Of a DNA stretch of 43,408 nucleotides, positions 31,946 through 41,226 are shown in pieces. The first letter of the stretch is position 1. The number at the start of each line of letters is the position of its first letter. A program made the position numbers and the translations under genes. The DNA is from Ruminococcus sp. (GTDB lineage Bacteria; Bacillota; Clostridia; Oscillospirales; Ruminococcaceae): contig JAFRXL010000038.1 of the NCBI GenBank assembly GCA_017441505.1, positions 1 through 43,408 of the forward strand, given 5' to 3'. Under the pieces are notes generated by a model, which made no database searches, was not told the DNA's origin, and saw nothing but the letters and a program-made list of their open reading frames with translations.

Positions 31946-33361
31946 ATGAAACCTTTAAAAATAATTTCAGCAATAGTAACAGGTACTCTGATGATGACCT
32001 CATACTGTTCTGTTTCCGCCGCTCCGGAAAGAAATATGGACTATAACGGTGACGGCTCCGTTGACGGCTTTGATATGATACTCGCACGAAGAAGCGGCTC
32101 TGTTGAGAATGTCCGTGAACTCAGCGATTATCTCCTGCTCAGAAACTCCGATGACGGCTACACTTTGAAGTGGGCGGACGAGTTTGACGGCGATTCCCTT
32201 GATATGACCAAATGGTCCTACGAGCTGGGCAACTGGAAGCTCGACCAGAACGGAAATTATATCACAAACGGCTGGGGCAATAACGAACAAGAGTTCTATA
32301 CAGATAAAAATACCTCTCTGAACAACGGTGTGCTTACTATCGCTGCAAGGCAAGAGGACTATACCGACCCTGTACAGGGCAGCTACAAATACACATCTTC
32401 CCGAATTTCAAGCCAGTATAAGTTCTCGACCTGCGGCGGACGCATTGAAGTCCGTGCCAGATGCGACTCCGGCAAATCGCTCTGGCCTGCAATATGGATG
32501 CTGCCGGAAGACAGCGTTTACGGCGGCTGGGCAGCTTCCGGCGAGATAGATATTATGGAGGGCTGGGGCAGTACTCCGGAAAAAATATGCGGTACTATCC
32601 ATTTCGGTGACGTATGGCCGAACAATACCTACCTCACCAATGACTATCTGTTCCCAAACGGCGATTCTACCGAAAAATGGCACACCTACGCTATTGAATG
32701 GGACAAAAATGAAATGCGTTGGTATGTCGATGATGAACTGTACAGCACTCAGTCCGACTGGTACTCTGTGAACCGCAAGTACCCTGCTCCGTTTGACCAG
32801 AATTTCTATGTCATACTGAATTTAGCCGTAGGCGGTCATTTTGACGGCATTGACGGCATCTATGCTGACCCTGCGACCTTTGCAAACGGCGAAAAACATT
32901 TCGATGTCGACTATGTGAGAGTCTACGACAAAAAAGGCTCTGATTTCGTACCTACTCCGCAGTCCTCTCTCGCTCTTGACTCCTATATAGAGGGAGCTTC
33001 TGCCGGTCTTACCAACAAGGACGGATGCTCAGTTTTCGATATACAGACTGTAGGCGGGCTCGAATACGGCGTAATGGCTCTTATAAAAGCTAAACAGGTA
33101 AAAGCCGGTGAAACTCACACACTTTCATTCGATGTAAGCTCTACTGCAAGCCGTGATATGATAGTGACCGCTGAGGACTCCGCCTATAACCGCTATCTTA
33201 ATGAAACTGTGCATATAACTCCGGAACAGACCCACTACAGCTTCGATGTGCCTTTCAGCTCGGATATGACCGTTGACCTGAAATTCCAGCTCGGCAATAT
33301 CGGGGATGCCGCTTCTGTCGGAGCTCATCAGGTCACTCTCGCTAACGTAAAATGGGATTAA
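31946..33361 (+). CDS. Secreted GH16 beta-glucanase with N-terminal degenerate dockerin
   Basis: A 471-residue enzyme. Signal peptide 1-25. One dockerin-type calcium loop (DYNGDGSVDGFDMILARR, about 32-49) followed by a degenerate second half without acidic loop residues. The GH16 domain spans about 70-315 with the catalytic GEIDIME (nucleophile E200, acid/base E205). It probably acts on beta-1,3- or mixed-linked glucan. A C-terminal beta-sandwich (about 345-471) resembles CBM4/9-type modules. AGGAGG lies before the ATG at 31946; a longer in-frame extension lacks a ribosome site and signal peptide. The FliB-like gene follows after 4 bases. Confidence 0.92.
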   Translation: MKPLKIISAIVTGTLMMTSYCSVSAAPERNMDYNGDGSVDGFDMILARRSGSVENVRELSDYLLLRNSDDGYTLKWADEFDGDSLDMTKWSYELGNWKLDQNGNYITNGWGNNEQEFYTDKNTSLNNGVLTIAARQEDYTDPVQGSYKYTSSRISSQYKFSTCGGRIEVRARCDSGKSLWPAIWMLPEDSVYGGWAASGEIDIMEGWGSTPEKICGTIHFGDVWPNNTYLTNDYLFPNGDSTEKWHTYAIEWDKNEMRWYVDDELYSTQSDWYSVNRKYPAPFDQNFYVILNLAVGGHFDGIDGIYADPATFANGEKHFDVDYVRVYDKKGSDFVPTPQSSLALDSYIEGASAGLTNKDGCSVFDIQTVGGLEYGVMALIKAKQVKAGETHTLSFDVSSTASRDMIVTAEDSAYNRYLNETVHITPEQTHYSFDVPFSSDMTVDLKFQLGNIGDAASVGAHQVTLANVKWD

Positions 33362-33365
33362 TGCC

Positions 33366-34391
33366 ATGATATACAGAACACCCGATTATTACAGCAAATT
33401 CAGATGTATAGCCGATAAATGCCGTGACAGCTGCTGCATCGGCTGGGAGATAGACATAGATGCAGAAACCGCTGACTACTATAATAGTATCGGCGGAGCG
33501 TTCGGCAAACGTCTGAAAGAGAATATCGCAGACCAGTCTTTCATTCTCTCCGCTGACGACAGGTGTCCGTTTCTGAATGGAAGAAATCTCTGCGATATTT
33601 ATACCGAGCTCGGCGAGGAGCATCTGTGTCAGATATGCTCAGATCATCCGAGATACTACGAATGGTTCGGGAGCGTCAAAGAGGGCGGCATCGGTCTTTC
33701 CTGCGAGGAGGCTGCAAGGATAATACTATCCTCAGACTTTAACCTGACAGAGACCGAAATTCAGGAAGATGAAGATGAGCTTTGCGATACTGAACTCTAT
33801 GACCTGCTTTTAAATGTCAGGGATAAGATATTCAGCGATATAAAGACTCTCAGTCTCAGCGATGCCATGTGCTCGATGCTGGATATGGCATCTGAGATGC
33901 AGTCGGGGTTAGATAACGGTGAGCTCGATATACCGGAGCATCCCCGTAACATTCCGGCAGAGTCACCGGATAAGACTGCTATTTTCCATTTTTACGGAGA
34001 GCTCGAACCCATAGACGAAAACTGGATGCCTTATTTAGCCGATAGCAAAAATTATATCGGACAAACAGTCGGCTCGCCTGAGAAATACGAGGAATATCTC
34101 AAAAAAATAGGTCTCTACTTCATATACCGCTACTTTATGAAAGGCGTTTTTGACGGCGAGATACTTTCAAGAGTGAAACTTGCCGCAGTAAGCGTCTGGA
34201 TGATAGGTCACCTATGGCAGTGCGAGGAAATAAAGACCGGCTGCTGCGATATGAATAAATGTGCGTGGATAGCGAAAAATTACTCCAAGGAAGTGGAGTA
34301 CTGCGAGGAAAATATCGAAGCTATCCTTGACGCTTCCTATGAATTGGAGTGTTTTTCAGTACAGAGGATGAAAGGGTTGTTTGAGAAATGA
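33366..34391 (+). CDS. FliB-like (flagellin lysine-N-methylase family) protein
   Basis: A 341-residue cytoplasmic protein. Cys-rich N-terminus CIADKCRDSCCIGWEIDID, then CPFLNGRNLCDIYTELGEEHLCQICSDHPRYYEWFG, the cluster-binding pattern of the FliB family. It has the family's usual length. FliB methylates flagellin Lys in Salmonella, but no flagellar gene is present here and the family is widespread in clostridia, so the substrate is unknown. Its start lies 4 bases after the GH16 stop, so the two are probably co-transcribed. Confidence 0.8.
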   Translation: MIYRTPDYYSKFRCIADKCRDSCCIGWEIDIDAETADYYNSIGGAFGKRLKENIADQSFILSADDRCPFLNGRNLCDIYTELGEEHLCQICSDHPRYYEWFGSVKEGGIGLSCEEAARIILSSDFNLTETEIQEDEDELCDTELYDLLLNVRDKIFSDIKTLSLSDAMCSMLDMASEMQSGLDNGELDIPEHPRNIPAESPDKTAIFHFYGELEPIDENWMPYLADSKNYIGQTVGSPEKYEEYLKKIGLYFIYRYFMKGVFDGEILSRVKLAAVSVWMIGHLWQCEEIKTGCCDMNKCAWIAKNYSKEVEYCEENIEAILDASYELECFSVQRMKGLFEK

Positions 34392-34397
34392 CATTTA

Positions 34398-34440
34398 ATA
34401 CCGTACAAACACAACATCGTGTATTTGTACGGTATTTTTA
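34398..34440 (+). terminator. Terminator after the FliB-like gene
   Basis: 12-bp stem ATACCGTACAAA/TTTGTACGGTAT, extended by ACAC/GTGT, followed by TTTTTATT. Confidence 0.9.
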
Positions 34441-34450
34441 TTGTAACATA

Positions 34451-34480
34451 TTGACAAAATTAATAGAGATATGTTAAAAT
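34451..34480 (+). promoter_or_regulatory. Promoter of the double GH43 gene
   Basis: TTGACA (34451-34456), 18 bp and TAAAAT (34475-34480), about 30 bases before the ATG at 34513. Confidence 0.7.
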
Positions 34481-34512
34481 ACAGGTGAATATCTATTTAA
34501 GGAGGTCAGCAG

Positions 34513-37440
34513 ATGAGTAAAAAAACAAAAACAGCAGCCGCTGCGATATGTGCATTAGTCCTCGGACAGAGCGTATCCTCCGGACACTATGCAGACAACG
34601 CAGGTGCAAGTGATTTTCACCTCACGCCTACAACGGTCAGCTCTGTAACATCAGATACAGCAGATGATGTGATCTGCGGCTGCGACTACACAATAATGGT
34701 CAGACTTAGCGGTAAGTACATTACAGCCGCTGCGGACGGAAATGTTCACCAATGGGAAAAGCTCGGCAACACTTCTCAGCAGTGGAAGATAATAGACGCA
34801 GGTGACGGAAAATGTGCGATATTATCAGCTAATGACAATTCTCTCGCACTTACGGTCGAGAACGGCAACTCAACAAACGGCAATAACATCTATATTTCGG
34901 AGTACAAGGATACTGCCGCACAGCATTTCATACTCCACAGAACTGATGATGCTTACTACATAACAGCAGAATGCTCCGGCAATACTGCTCTGGACGTTTA
35001 TGATATAAGTCACGAGAACGGAGCTAATATAGACCAGTGGGACTACTGGGCTGGTGAGGGTCAGAAATTCTATATCCGTCCGGTAAATAACGAGTACAAG
35101 TTCCTGCGTGGCGACCTCGACCGAAACGGTCAGCTCGACGGATTCGACAGAGCTATCATGCAGAGAGGTTTCAAAGGCGACCTTGACGATGTGAGCTCCG
35201 CTATTGCCGATATGAACAGCGACGGCGTTATCACTGCTGATGACCTGAAAATGCTCTCAGACACTATCCTCGGCAGAAAAACCAATTTCGAGACCTACTG
35301 CACTATCCCTTACGAAAAGCCCGATGTCGCTTACCTTTTTGCGTATTTTCTCGGAAATGCTCCGGAGCAAGAGCGGCTTTCATACGCTGTAAGCCTTGAC
35401 GGATATAACTTCAAGGCTCTGAACGGCGGCAATGCGGTGTGGAAATCAAATGCAGGTACTGAGTGCATCCGTGACCCATATATCTTCAAGGGCGAGGACG
35501 GCTATTATTATATGCTCGCAACAGATATGAAGTCCTCTCTCGGCTGGAACAGCAACAGAAATATCATAACTGCTAAATCGACCGACCTCGTACACTGGTT
35601 TGACGATACTGTTATTGAAATAGCAAATAAATATCCGCTTATGATGAATGCCGACCGTGCGTGGGCTCCTCAGGCAATATACGATCCGGAAAAAGATGCG
35701 TATATGATCTACTTTGCCGCAAGAGTCCCCGGACGTGACGACCGCACTATCATGTACTATGCATACAGCAAGGATATGAAGACTTTCGATACTCAGCCTG
35801 CTATACTGTTTGCTCCTTCAAACGGAAATGACGCTATAGACTCGGATATAATCTATCAGAACGGCAAGTACTATATGTACTACAAGAATGAGACAAACAA
35901 GCGTATCTACCTTGCCGAAGCTGACCACGCAAACGGTCCTTACAGGGAGATAAAACAGGTTTCAGAGGGCAATATAGGTGTTGAAGGTCCTAACATATAT
36001 AATCTCATCGGCACTGACAAGTGGCTGATGATGTCTGATGCCTACGGAAACGGCTACTATGTTATGCAGGAGACTACTGACCTCGAAAACTTCAAGACAG
36101 TCAGCCGAAACTCATATAGTTTTGACTTTACTCCAAGACACGGTTACGTCATACCGATAAGCGGAGATCAGTACAACGCACTGGTAAATGCCTACCCTTC
36201 AAGCGGACTTTCTCAGATAAATACCGGTGTCAAGCCTGTTAATGTCCACGCTAAAATCGGAGCTAAGTCCTTCATGCCGTCAACTGTTGAAGCTGAGTAC
36301 AGCGACGGCAGTGTAAATGAACTGAGCGTAAAATGGGATCAGTCGGAAGTAAGTCAGGTGGACACTTCAAGACCCGGAGTATATAAAGTTCACGGCAAAC
36401 TATGGTCTTCCGCAGACATCTACTCCGACCCGTTTATAAAGGAAAGAGCTGACCCATATATCGTTAACGGCGGCTCGTACTACTACTTCACCGCTTCTTA
36501 TCCGGCATACGGCAGTGTGGACAAGGGCTATGACCGCATCGTGCTTCGCAGAAGCGAAACAGTCGGCGGACTTGCCTCTGCTGAGGAAAAAACTATATGG
36601 AAAGCTCACTCCAGCGGAATAATGGCAAAACATATCTGGGCTCCGGAAATGCACTATATAAACGGATACTGGTATATCTTCTTTGCTGCCGGAGCAAGTA
36701 ACAATATCTGGGCAATACGTCCGTATGTCCTTAAATGCGACGGCGACCCATATACAGGAAACTGGACAGAATGCGGTCAGATGCAGGCTTCATACGGTGA
36801 TACAGAGTCCTTTGCTAACTTCTCGCTCGATATGACCTACTTCGAGAATAACGGTCATCACTACGTAATATGGGCAGAGATAAAGGGCGATTCATCCCTG
36901 TTTATGGCTGAGATAGACCCGAAAGAGCCTTGGAAGCTCATTTCAAAGCCTATTCTGCTCACCAAACCGGAATATAACTGGGAGAAAGTAAATAACCGTG
37001 TAAACGAGGGTGCTGCGGTACTTAAAACCGACAAAAAGGTATATGTTTTCTTCTCGGCATCCGGTACAGGCTCGGAGTACTGCGTGGGACGGCTTGAAGC
37101 TGATATAAATGCCGACCTTATGAACGAAAAAAGCTGGAAAAAACTGAATTATCCCGTATTCTCTACAGCCGACCTTAACGGTCCTACAGGTCCGGGACAT
37201 AACAGCTTCGTGCGTGACGAAAACGGTGACCTGCTCATAGTCTACCATGCACGTCCGGCTGAGCACGACTCTCAGACCTGCGGTACTTATAATAAAGACC
37301 CTCTTTATGACCCTTGCAGACATACAAGATTAAAGAGAGTTCTTTTCGATATTAACGGCGACCCCGTGATAAATATGCGTCCGGAAGCTGAGCTTTCGTC
37401 AAAGTATAAAAGCATAACCGCAACTGTCGTGGTAAGATAA
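34513..37440 (+). CDS. Secreted CBM13-dockerin-GH43-Ig-GH43 enzyme
   Basis: A 975-residue multi-domain protein. Order: signal peptide (about 1-30), ricin-type CBM13 (about 57-193, with repeated QW motifs such as SQQWKI and NIDQWDYW), an internal full dockerin (about 198-255, DLDRNGQLDGFD and DMNSDGVITADD), a first GH43 propeller (about 270-560, CIRDPYIFK and WAPQAIYD), an Ig-like Big_4 module (about 575-640), and a second GH43 (about 645-960, RADPYIVNGG and WAPEMHYINGYWY). It probably attacks arabinan or arabinoxylan side chains as part of the cellulosome. AGGAGG precedes the ATG. Dockerin position between binding and catalytic modules is unusual; most are C-terminal. Confidence 0.9.
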   Translation: MSKKTKTAAAAICALVLGQSVSSGHYADNAGASDFHLTPTTVSSVTSDTADDVICGCDYTIMVRLSGKYITAAADGNVHQWEKLGNTSQQWKIIDAGDGKCAILSANDNSLALTVENGNSTNGNNIYISEYKDTAAQHFILHRTDDAYYITAECSGNTALDVYDISHENGANIDQWDYWAGEGQKFYIRPVNNEYKFLRGDLDRNGQLDGFDRAIMQRGFKGDLDDVSSAIADMNSDGVITADDLKMLSDTILGRKTNFETYCTIPYEKPDVAYLFAYFLGNAPEQERLSYAVSLDGYNFKALNGGNAVWKSNAGTECIRDPYIFKGEDGYYYMLATDMKSSLGWNSNRNIITAKSTDLVHWFDDTVIEIANKYPLMMNADRAWAPQAIYDPEKDAYMIYFAARVPGRDDRTIMYYAYSKDMKTFDTQPAILFAPSNGNDAIDSDIIYQNGKYYMYYKNETNKRIYLAEADHANGPYREIKQVSEGNIGVEGPNIYNLIGTDKWLMMSDAYGNGYYVMQETTDLENFKTVSRNSYSFDFTPRHGYVIPISGDQYNALVNAYPSSGLSQINTGVKPVNVHAKIGAKSFMPSTVEAEYSDGSVNELSVKWDQSEVSQVDTSRPGVYKVHGKLWSSADIYSDPFIKERADPYIVNGGSYYYFTASYPAYGSVDKGYDRIVLRRSETVGGLASAEEKTIWKAHSSGIMAKHIWAPEMHYINGYWYIFFAAGASNNIWAIRPYVLKCDGDPYTGNWTECGQMQASYGDTESFANFSLDMTYFENNGHHYVIWAEIKGDSSLFMAEIDPKEPWKLISKPILLTKPEYNWEKVNNRVNEGAAVLKTDKKVYVFFSASGTGSEYCVGRLEADINADLMNEKSWKKLNYPVFSTADLNGPTGPGHNSFVRDENGDLLIVYHARPAEHDSQTCGTYNKDPLYDPCRHTRLKRVLFDINGDPVINMRPEAELSSKYKSITATVVVR

Positions 37441-37447
37441 TCAAAAA

Positions 37448-37736
37448 CCCGCAGTGTTTTTGTTTTCCCTGTTCCTTACGTATATTATTGAGGGAAACCC
37501 TTTTGAAAAAGGGTTCTCCCTCAAACTCCCTTCCTAAAACTTTCGGCTTCATTTTTCCCCATATAGGGTACTCCAAGAGAGTAAAAAACTCCCACGGTAA
37601 ATATACTATGGGAGTACCCTATATGGGGAAAAATCATTCTGAAAGTCTTTGGAAAGGGGTTCGGGGAAGAACCTTTCCTCAGAAAGGTTTGCCCCGATAG
37701 ACACACGTAAGATACAGGAACAGCGAAACGCTGTGG
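37448..37736. repeat. Long palindromic intergenic repeat, copy 2 (family A)
   Basis: It fills the gap between the convergent double-GH43 and sulfatase-fold genes. Outer arms CCCGCAG-GTTT (from 37448) pair with AAAC-CTG-GGG (to 37736); CTGTTCC and TTACGT each pair with complements near 37706-37724. Inside are GGGAAACCCTTTT/AAAAAGGGTTCTCCC, a central stem CCCCATATAGGGTACTCC (37558-37575)/GGAGTACCCTATATGGGG (37611-37627) and CCTTTC/GAAAGG. The core aligns with copy 1, but the stem sequences differ and still pair. Confidence 0.85.
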
Positions 37737-37739
37737 GTT

Positions 37740-39797
37740 TTATGGTATAAATTCGTTAATCGAGTGGATTGCTGTAGGAGTGCCGCTTTTCACCATTTCA
37801 TCGAGGTCATCAGCATCGCCCTCGTAGGCATACTCATAGAAAGTATTACACGACGAGCGGTAAGCCTGCTGACCATATATTTTCGCCTTTGGATAATCAC
37901 TGTCTACGCTTCTTTCGTACCATGAACGCTTGCGGACGCTGTTCTCGTCAAAGTCATAAATAGAGTTACCGAAATACTTTTCGGCAGACTCCTTATCAAA
38001 TCCGGCATTGACAGCTAAAGTTGAAAGCAGGTCTGTGAAATATATCGGAGCATTATTAGTCTCCATACTTTCATGAGTAGTATTCGCTTCTTTTATCATG
38101 AATATCGGAGTTGCTCCCTCTTCACCGTCGGAGTGCTCTCCGTGGTCAGAGGTAACTATTATAACAGAATCATCATATACTCCGAATTCTTTCAGCTGTT
38201 CGATATAAGAACGTGTAATGTCAAAGCAGGTATCAAGCTCCTCATAGGTATCGCAGGGGTAGTGAGTACCCTCTGTATGCTGGATAATGAAGTAATTACT
38301 GTCGTTGTCAGCTTTGGTAAGTTCAAGGTCACTGAGGAAGTCGCTATTTTCATAGTTCTTATAGCCGTATTCAAATATGACCGTATTTTCAAAGTTCATA
38401 TCCTCATCTGATACCTGACTTTTCAGTGCAAACGGAAGTGCACGGTAAAGCTCAAGACTGTGGACGCTCTTTTGGAATTTCTTCTTGTAGAATGTCTCAA
38501 CTACAGGTTTTACAGGTTTATCGCTTACTGTAGCATTATCGTATATATCTTCCCAGTATGAAGCAGTTCCGCCGCTCATGTTATAGGCATTCACACGGTA
38601 ATTCATATCGTGAAGTCCGCCGTAGAATTTCTGAGCTTTTTCACCCTTCCATGCTTCATCAAAGAACTCCTCACCGGTGCGGTCAGGGTTGAAATCGATG
38701 CCTGAGAACATCTGTGCAAATGACATTGTTGTGAAATCATAGACGCTGCAAGTATTAGTATAGACTGTAAAATCTTCAAGTCCCTGCATTTTATCCGGAT
38801 TCTCGTCCATGACCTTTTTTATGTACTTGTTATCGACAGCGTCATATACAAGTACGATAACATTCTTTTTGCCGGATACTGTGTACATCTCATCAGAATT
38901 CATATACGAGTGATTATGTCTGCCGAAAATATCATTTTTGGATGTGGCAAGCATTGTGCCGACTGTTATTACGTGCAGTGCAAGCATTACTGCCGGAACT
39001 ATAGTTTTCAGCTTCTTCCATAGTCCATTGTTGAATTTCATCATAAGAAATGGCACTGCGAGTATTGCAAGCCACACTATACCATTAAATATGGAATATC
39101 CTATCTGGTCTTTCCAGTTATATGCCTGCATACCAAGACGGTCGAGACGCTTGTTCATGAACATATACTGGATGTAGGTCGCAAGAGTACCTCCCATGAT
39201 AAAGCATATGCCGATATTGAAGTGCTTTGGCGACTGCGAGAGAAGTATTACTGTCAAGGCTGAGGTCACTGCCACAAAGTCAAAAAGCAAAGTAGGGTAT
39301 AACTGCTGATAGTAGAAATTGAAGTCTGAAAAATTGTTGACAAATGTATCGGTAACAAGATACACATTCACGATAAAACTCAAAGCTGCGGCTGAGAGCA
39401 GTGATATTTTTAACTTATCCTTGTTCTTTTTGATATTTGGTATGCATCTTCCTGCAAGAGCTGATAAGGTCAGATAAAGAGATATTATATTGATAGGTAT
39501 TGCCCATACTAAAGAATTGTTCCTGTAGAGTAATATCGATATGCCGACTGCTGCAAGCAATATGAGGATGTGGGTCAACAGATTATTGCGTGGGATGAAA
39601 CGATGCAGTCTGAACAGGTGTATGCCGAATGCTGCAACACCAACAATGACTGTCGGTATTATGCCTCTGTAAAGAAATATCATTGCTGAGGTCATTACGA
39701 TAAGCAGATCGGTGAATATTTCAAGAACTATGTGGAACTTGTCATAATATTTGTCAAATAGTTTTTTTATTATCGGAACGGGTTTCATCAGAAACAT
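37740..39797 (-). CDS. Membrane-anchored sulfatase-fold (alkaline phosphatase superfamily) protein
   Basis: A 685-residue protein. The first about 290 residues hold roughly eight membrane helices. The extracellular domain (about 320-625) has sulfatase-superfamily motifs: VIVLVYDAVD (metal Asp), SVYDFTTMSFAQMFSG (candidate Thr nucleophile) and VIIVTSDHGEHSD (metal Asp/His). This plan resembles LtaS-like or phosphoglycerol/phosphoethanolamine transferases that modify envelope glycans; the donor and target are not readable. GGAGG lies 9 bases before the ATG, and the last about 60 residues are unassigned. Confidence 0.8.
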   Translation of the reverse strand: MFLMKPVPIIKKLFDKYYDKFHIVLEIFTDLLIVMTSAMIFLYRGIIPTVIVGVAAFGIHLFRLHRFIPRNNLLTHILILLAAVGISILLYRNNSLVWAIPINIISLYLTLSALAGRCIPNIKKNKDKLKISLLSAAALSFIVNVYLVTDTFVNNFSDFNFYYQQLYPTLLFDFVAVTSALTVILLSQSPKHFNIGICFIMGGTLATYIQYMFMNKRLDRLGMQAYNWKDQIGYSIFNGIVWLAILAVPFLMMKFNNGLWKKLKTIVPAVMLALHVITVGTMLATSKNDIFGRHNHSYMNSDEMYTVSGKKNVIVLVYDAVDNKYIKKVMDENPDKMQGLEDFTVYTNTCSVYDFTTMSFAQMFSGIDFNPDRTGEEFFDEAWKGEKAQKFYGGLHDMNYRVNAYNMSGGTASYWEDIYDNATVSDKPVKPVVETFYKKKFQKSVHSLELYRALPFALKSQVSDEDMNFENTVIFEYGYKNYENSDFLSDLELTKADNDSNYFIIQHTEGTHYPCDTYEELDTCFDITRSYIEQLKEFGVYDDSVIIVTSDHGEHSDGEEGATPIFMIKEANTTHESMETNNAPIYFTDLLSTLAVNAGFDKESAEKYFGNSIYDFDENSVRKRSWYERSVDSDYPKAKIYGQQAYRSSCNTFYEYAYEGDADDLDEMVKSGTPTAIHSINEFIP

Positions 39798-39829
39798 AAA
39801 TCAGAGCCTCCAGTATATATTATAGTCAC

Positions 39830-39858
39830 ATTATACCATAAATTAAACTGTTTAGCAA
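39830..39858 (-). promoter_or_regulatory. Promoter of the sulfatase-fold gene
   Basis: On the minus strand, TTGCTA (39853-39858), 17 bp, extended -10 TGGTATAAT (hexamer 39830-39835). Confidence 0.75.
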
Positions 39859-39914
39859 GTGCAGATGCCCCAGTGATAATACTCACAAAACCGCATTTAC
39901 CGCCTTTGTTTCTA

Positions 39915-39942
39915 TTGACTTTTTATGGGAATGTGTTATAAT
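39915..39942 (+). promoter_or_regulatory. Promoter of the TIM-barrel/nrdR genes
   Basis: TTGACT (39915-39920), 16 bp and TATAAT (39937-39942), about 33 bases before the ATG. Confidence 0.75.
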
Positions 39943-39974
39943 ATTTATACAGAATGTAAGAAAGGAGTGCCCTT

Positions 39975-40772
39975 ATGCTCGCAGGTGTTTCTACCGCTTG
40001 TCTCTTCCCAAAACTTCTGGAAGAAAGTCTGTATGACCTCGCAGTAAATGGGGTCTCCTGTGTTGAAATCTTCATAAATACCCATTCTGAGCTGAAAAAA
40101 AGCTTCGCTCACGGTATGGCTAATCTGCTTAAACGCTTCGATGTTAACTGCGTCTCACTTCACCCTTTCACAAGTGAAATGGAACAGCTGTTTTTCTTCT
40201 CCGATTACGAAAGACGCATCGAAGACGCTCTGGAATACTATAAGTATTACTTCCGATTCATGAACATGACCGGTGCCGAGATATTCGTGCTCCACGGCGG
40301 TAAGTACGTCCGCTCGAACGAGCTTTTCTGCGAACGCTACAGCAGACTTTTCCGTGTGGGCAAGGAAAACGGTGTTACCGTTGCTCTTGAAAATGTTTCA
40401 AGATGTCAGAGCAAATCGTCCTCTTATATTAAAGAAGTAGCCGGTATGCTCGGAAATGAATTCGCCTTCGTGCTCGACACTAAACAGGCTATACGTGCCG
40501 GTGAAGACCCCTTCAGATTCCTTGAAGCAGCAGGAAAAAGTATCGCTCACGTTCATATAAGCGATTCAAGTGAACTCGGCGACTGCCTGCCTATCGGCAA
40601 GGGAAGATTCGATTTCAGACGCTTCTTCAAAAAGCTCGCAGAGCTGAACCCAGATTGCAATGTCATACTTGAACTCTACCGCAATAATTTCGGTCCGATA
40701 AGCGAGCTTATCACAAGCTATAATATTCTCAACAAAATGACTTCGCCTTACGGCAGGGAGATAAAAATATGA
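39975..40772 (+). CDS. Xylose-isomerase-like TIM-barrel protein
   Basis: A 265-residue protein of the sugar isomerase/epimerase and endonuclease IV superfamily. VNGVSCVEIFINT, CVSLHPF, EIFVLHGGKY, VTVALENVSR, FAFVLDTKQA, AHVHISDSS and VILELYR give the barrel strands and metal ligands (His, Glu, Asp, His, Glu). The substrate is unknown. AAAGGAG precedes the ATG, and its stop overlaps the nrdR start by ATGA. Confidence 0.82.
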   Translation: MLAGVSTACLFPKLLEESLYDLAVNGVSCVEIFINTHSELKKSFAHGMANLLKRFDVNCVSLHPFTSEMEQLFFFSDYERRIEDALEYYKYYFRFMNMTGAEIFVLHGGKYVRSNELFCERYSRLFRVGKENGVTVALENVSRCQSKSSSYIKEVAGMLGNEFAFVLDTKQAIRAGEDPFRFLEAAGKSIAHVHISDSSELGDCLPIGKGRFDFRRFFKKLAELNPDCNVILELYRNNFGPISELITSYNILNKMTSPYGREIKI

Positions 40773-41224
40773 AATGTCCTTACTGCGGTTTCGATGACTC
40801 AAAGGTCATAGATTCACGCCCAACAGATGATAAAATTCGCCGCCGCAGAGAATGTATTAAATGCAGCGGAAGATTCACTACTTATGAAGCTATAGAAAAG
40901 CCTTTGCTTATGGTCGAAAAACGCTCGGGCGGATTTGAACAGTTCGATAAGCAGAAGCTCATAAAAGGTATATTTACTGCGATAAAAAAGCGTCCGGTAA
41001 CTAAAGCTCAGGTCGACGATATTGCTGACTATGTAGAGAATTACTGTGCCGACAGACTTAAAACAGTCATCAAATCAGAAGAGATAGGAAATATTGTCCT
41101 CGACAGACTCCGTGAAATAGACCCTATCTCATATATCCGCTTCGCTTCCGTTTATAAGGATTTTACTGATATAGCAAGCTTTGTTGCGGTCATTAGCGAA
41201 TTTGACGAGAATAAAGCTAACTGA
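40769..41224 (+). CDS. nrdR: Transcriptional repressor NrdR
   Basis: A 151-residue repressor of ribonucleotide reductase genes. Zinc ribbon MKCPYCGFDDSKVIDSRPTDDKIRRRRECIKCSGRFTTYE with four Cys, then an ATP-cone (VEKRSGGFEQFDKQKLIKGIFTAIKKRPV...EIDPISYIRFASVYKDF). It senses ATP/dATP and binds NrdR boxes. Length is normal. It is translationally coupled to the TIM-barrel gene. Confidence 0.97.
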   Translation: MKCPYCGFDDSKVIDSRPTDDKIRRRRECIKCSGRFTTYEAIEKPLLMVEKRSGGFEQFDKQKLIKGIFTAIKKRPVTKAQVDDIADYVENYCADRLKTVIKSEEIGNIVLDRLREIDPISYIRFASVYKDFTDIASFVAVISEFDENKAN

Positions 41225-41226
41225 GG

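Noticed and set aside
37352-37706. Short ORFs of 61-74 codons on both strands within the family A repeat.
   Set aside because: Their predicted peptides are near-mirror images (GVPYMGKN and FPHIGYS appear on both strands), which is what a palindrome produces by chance.
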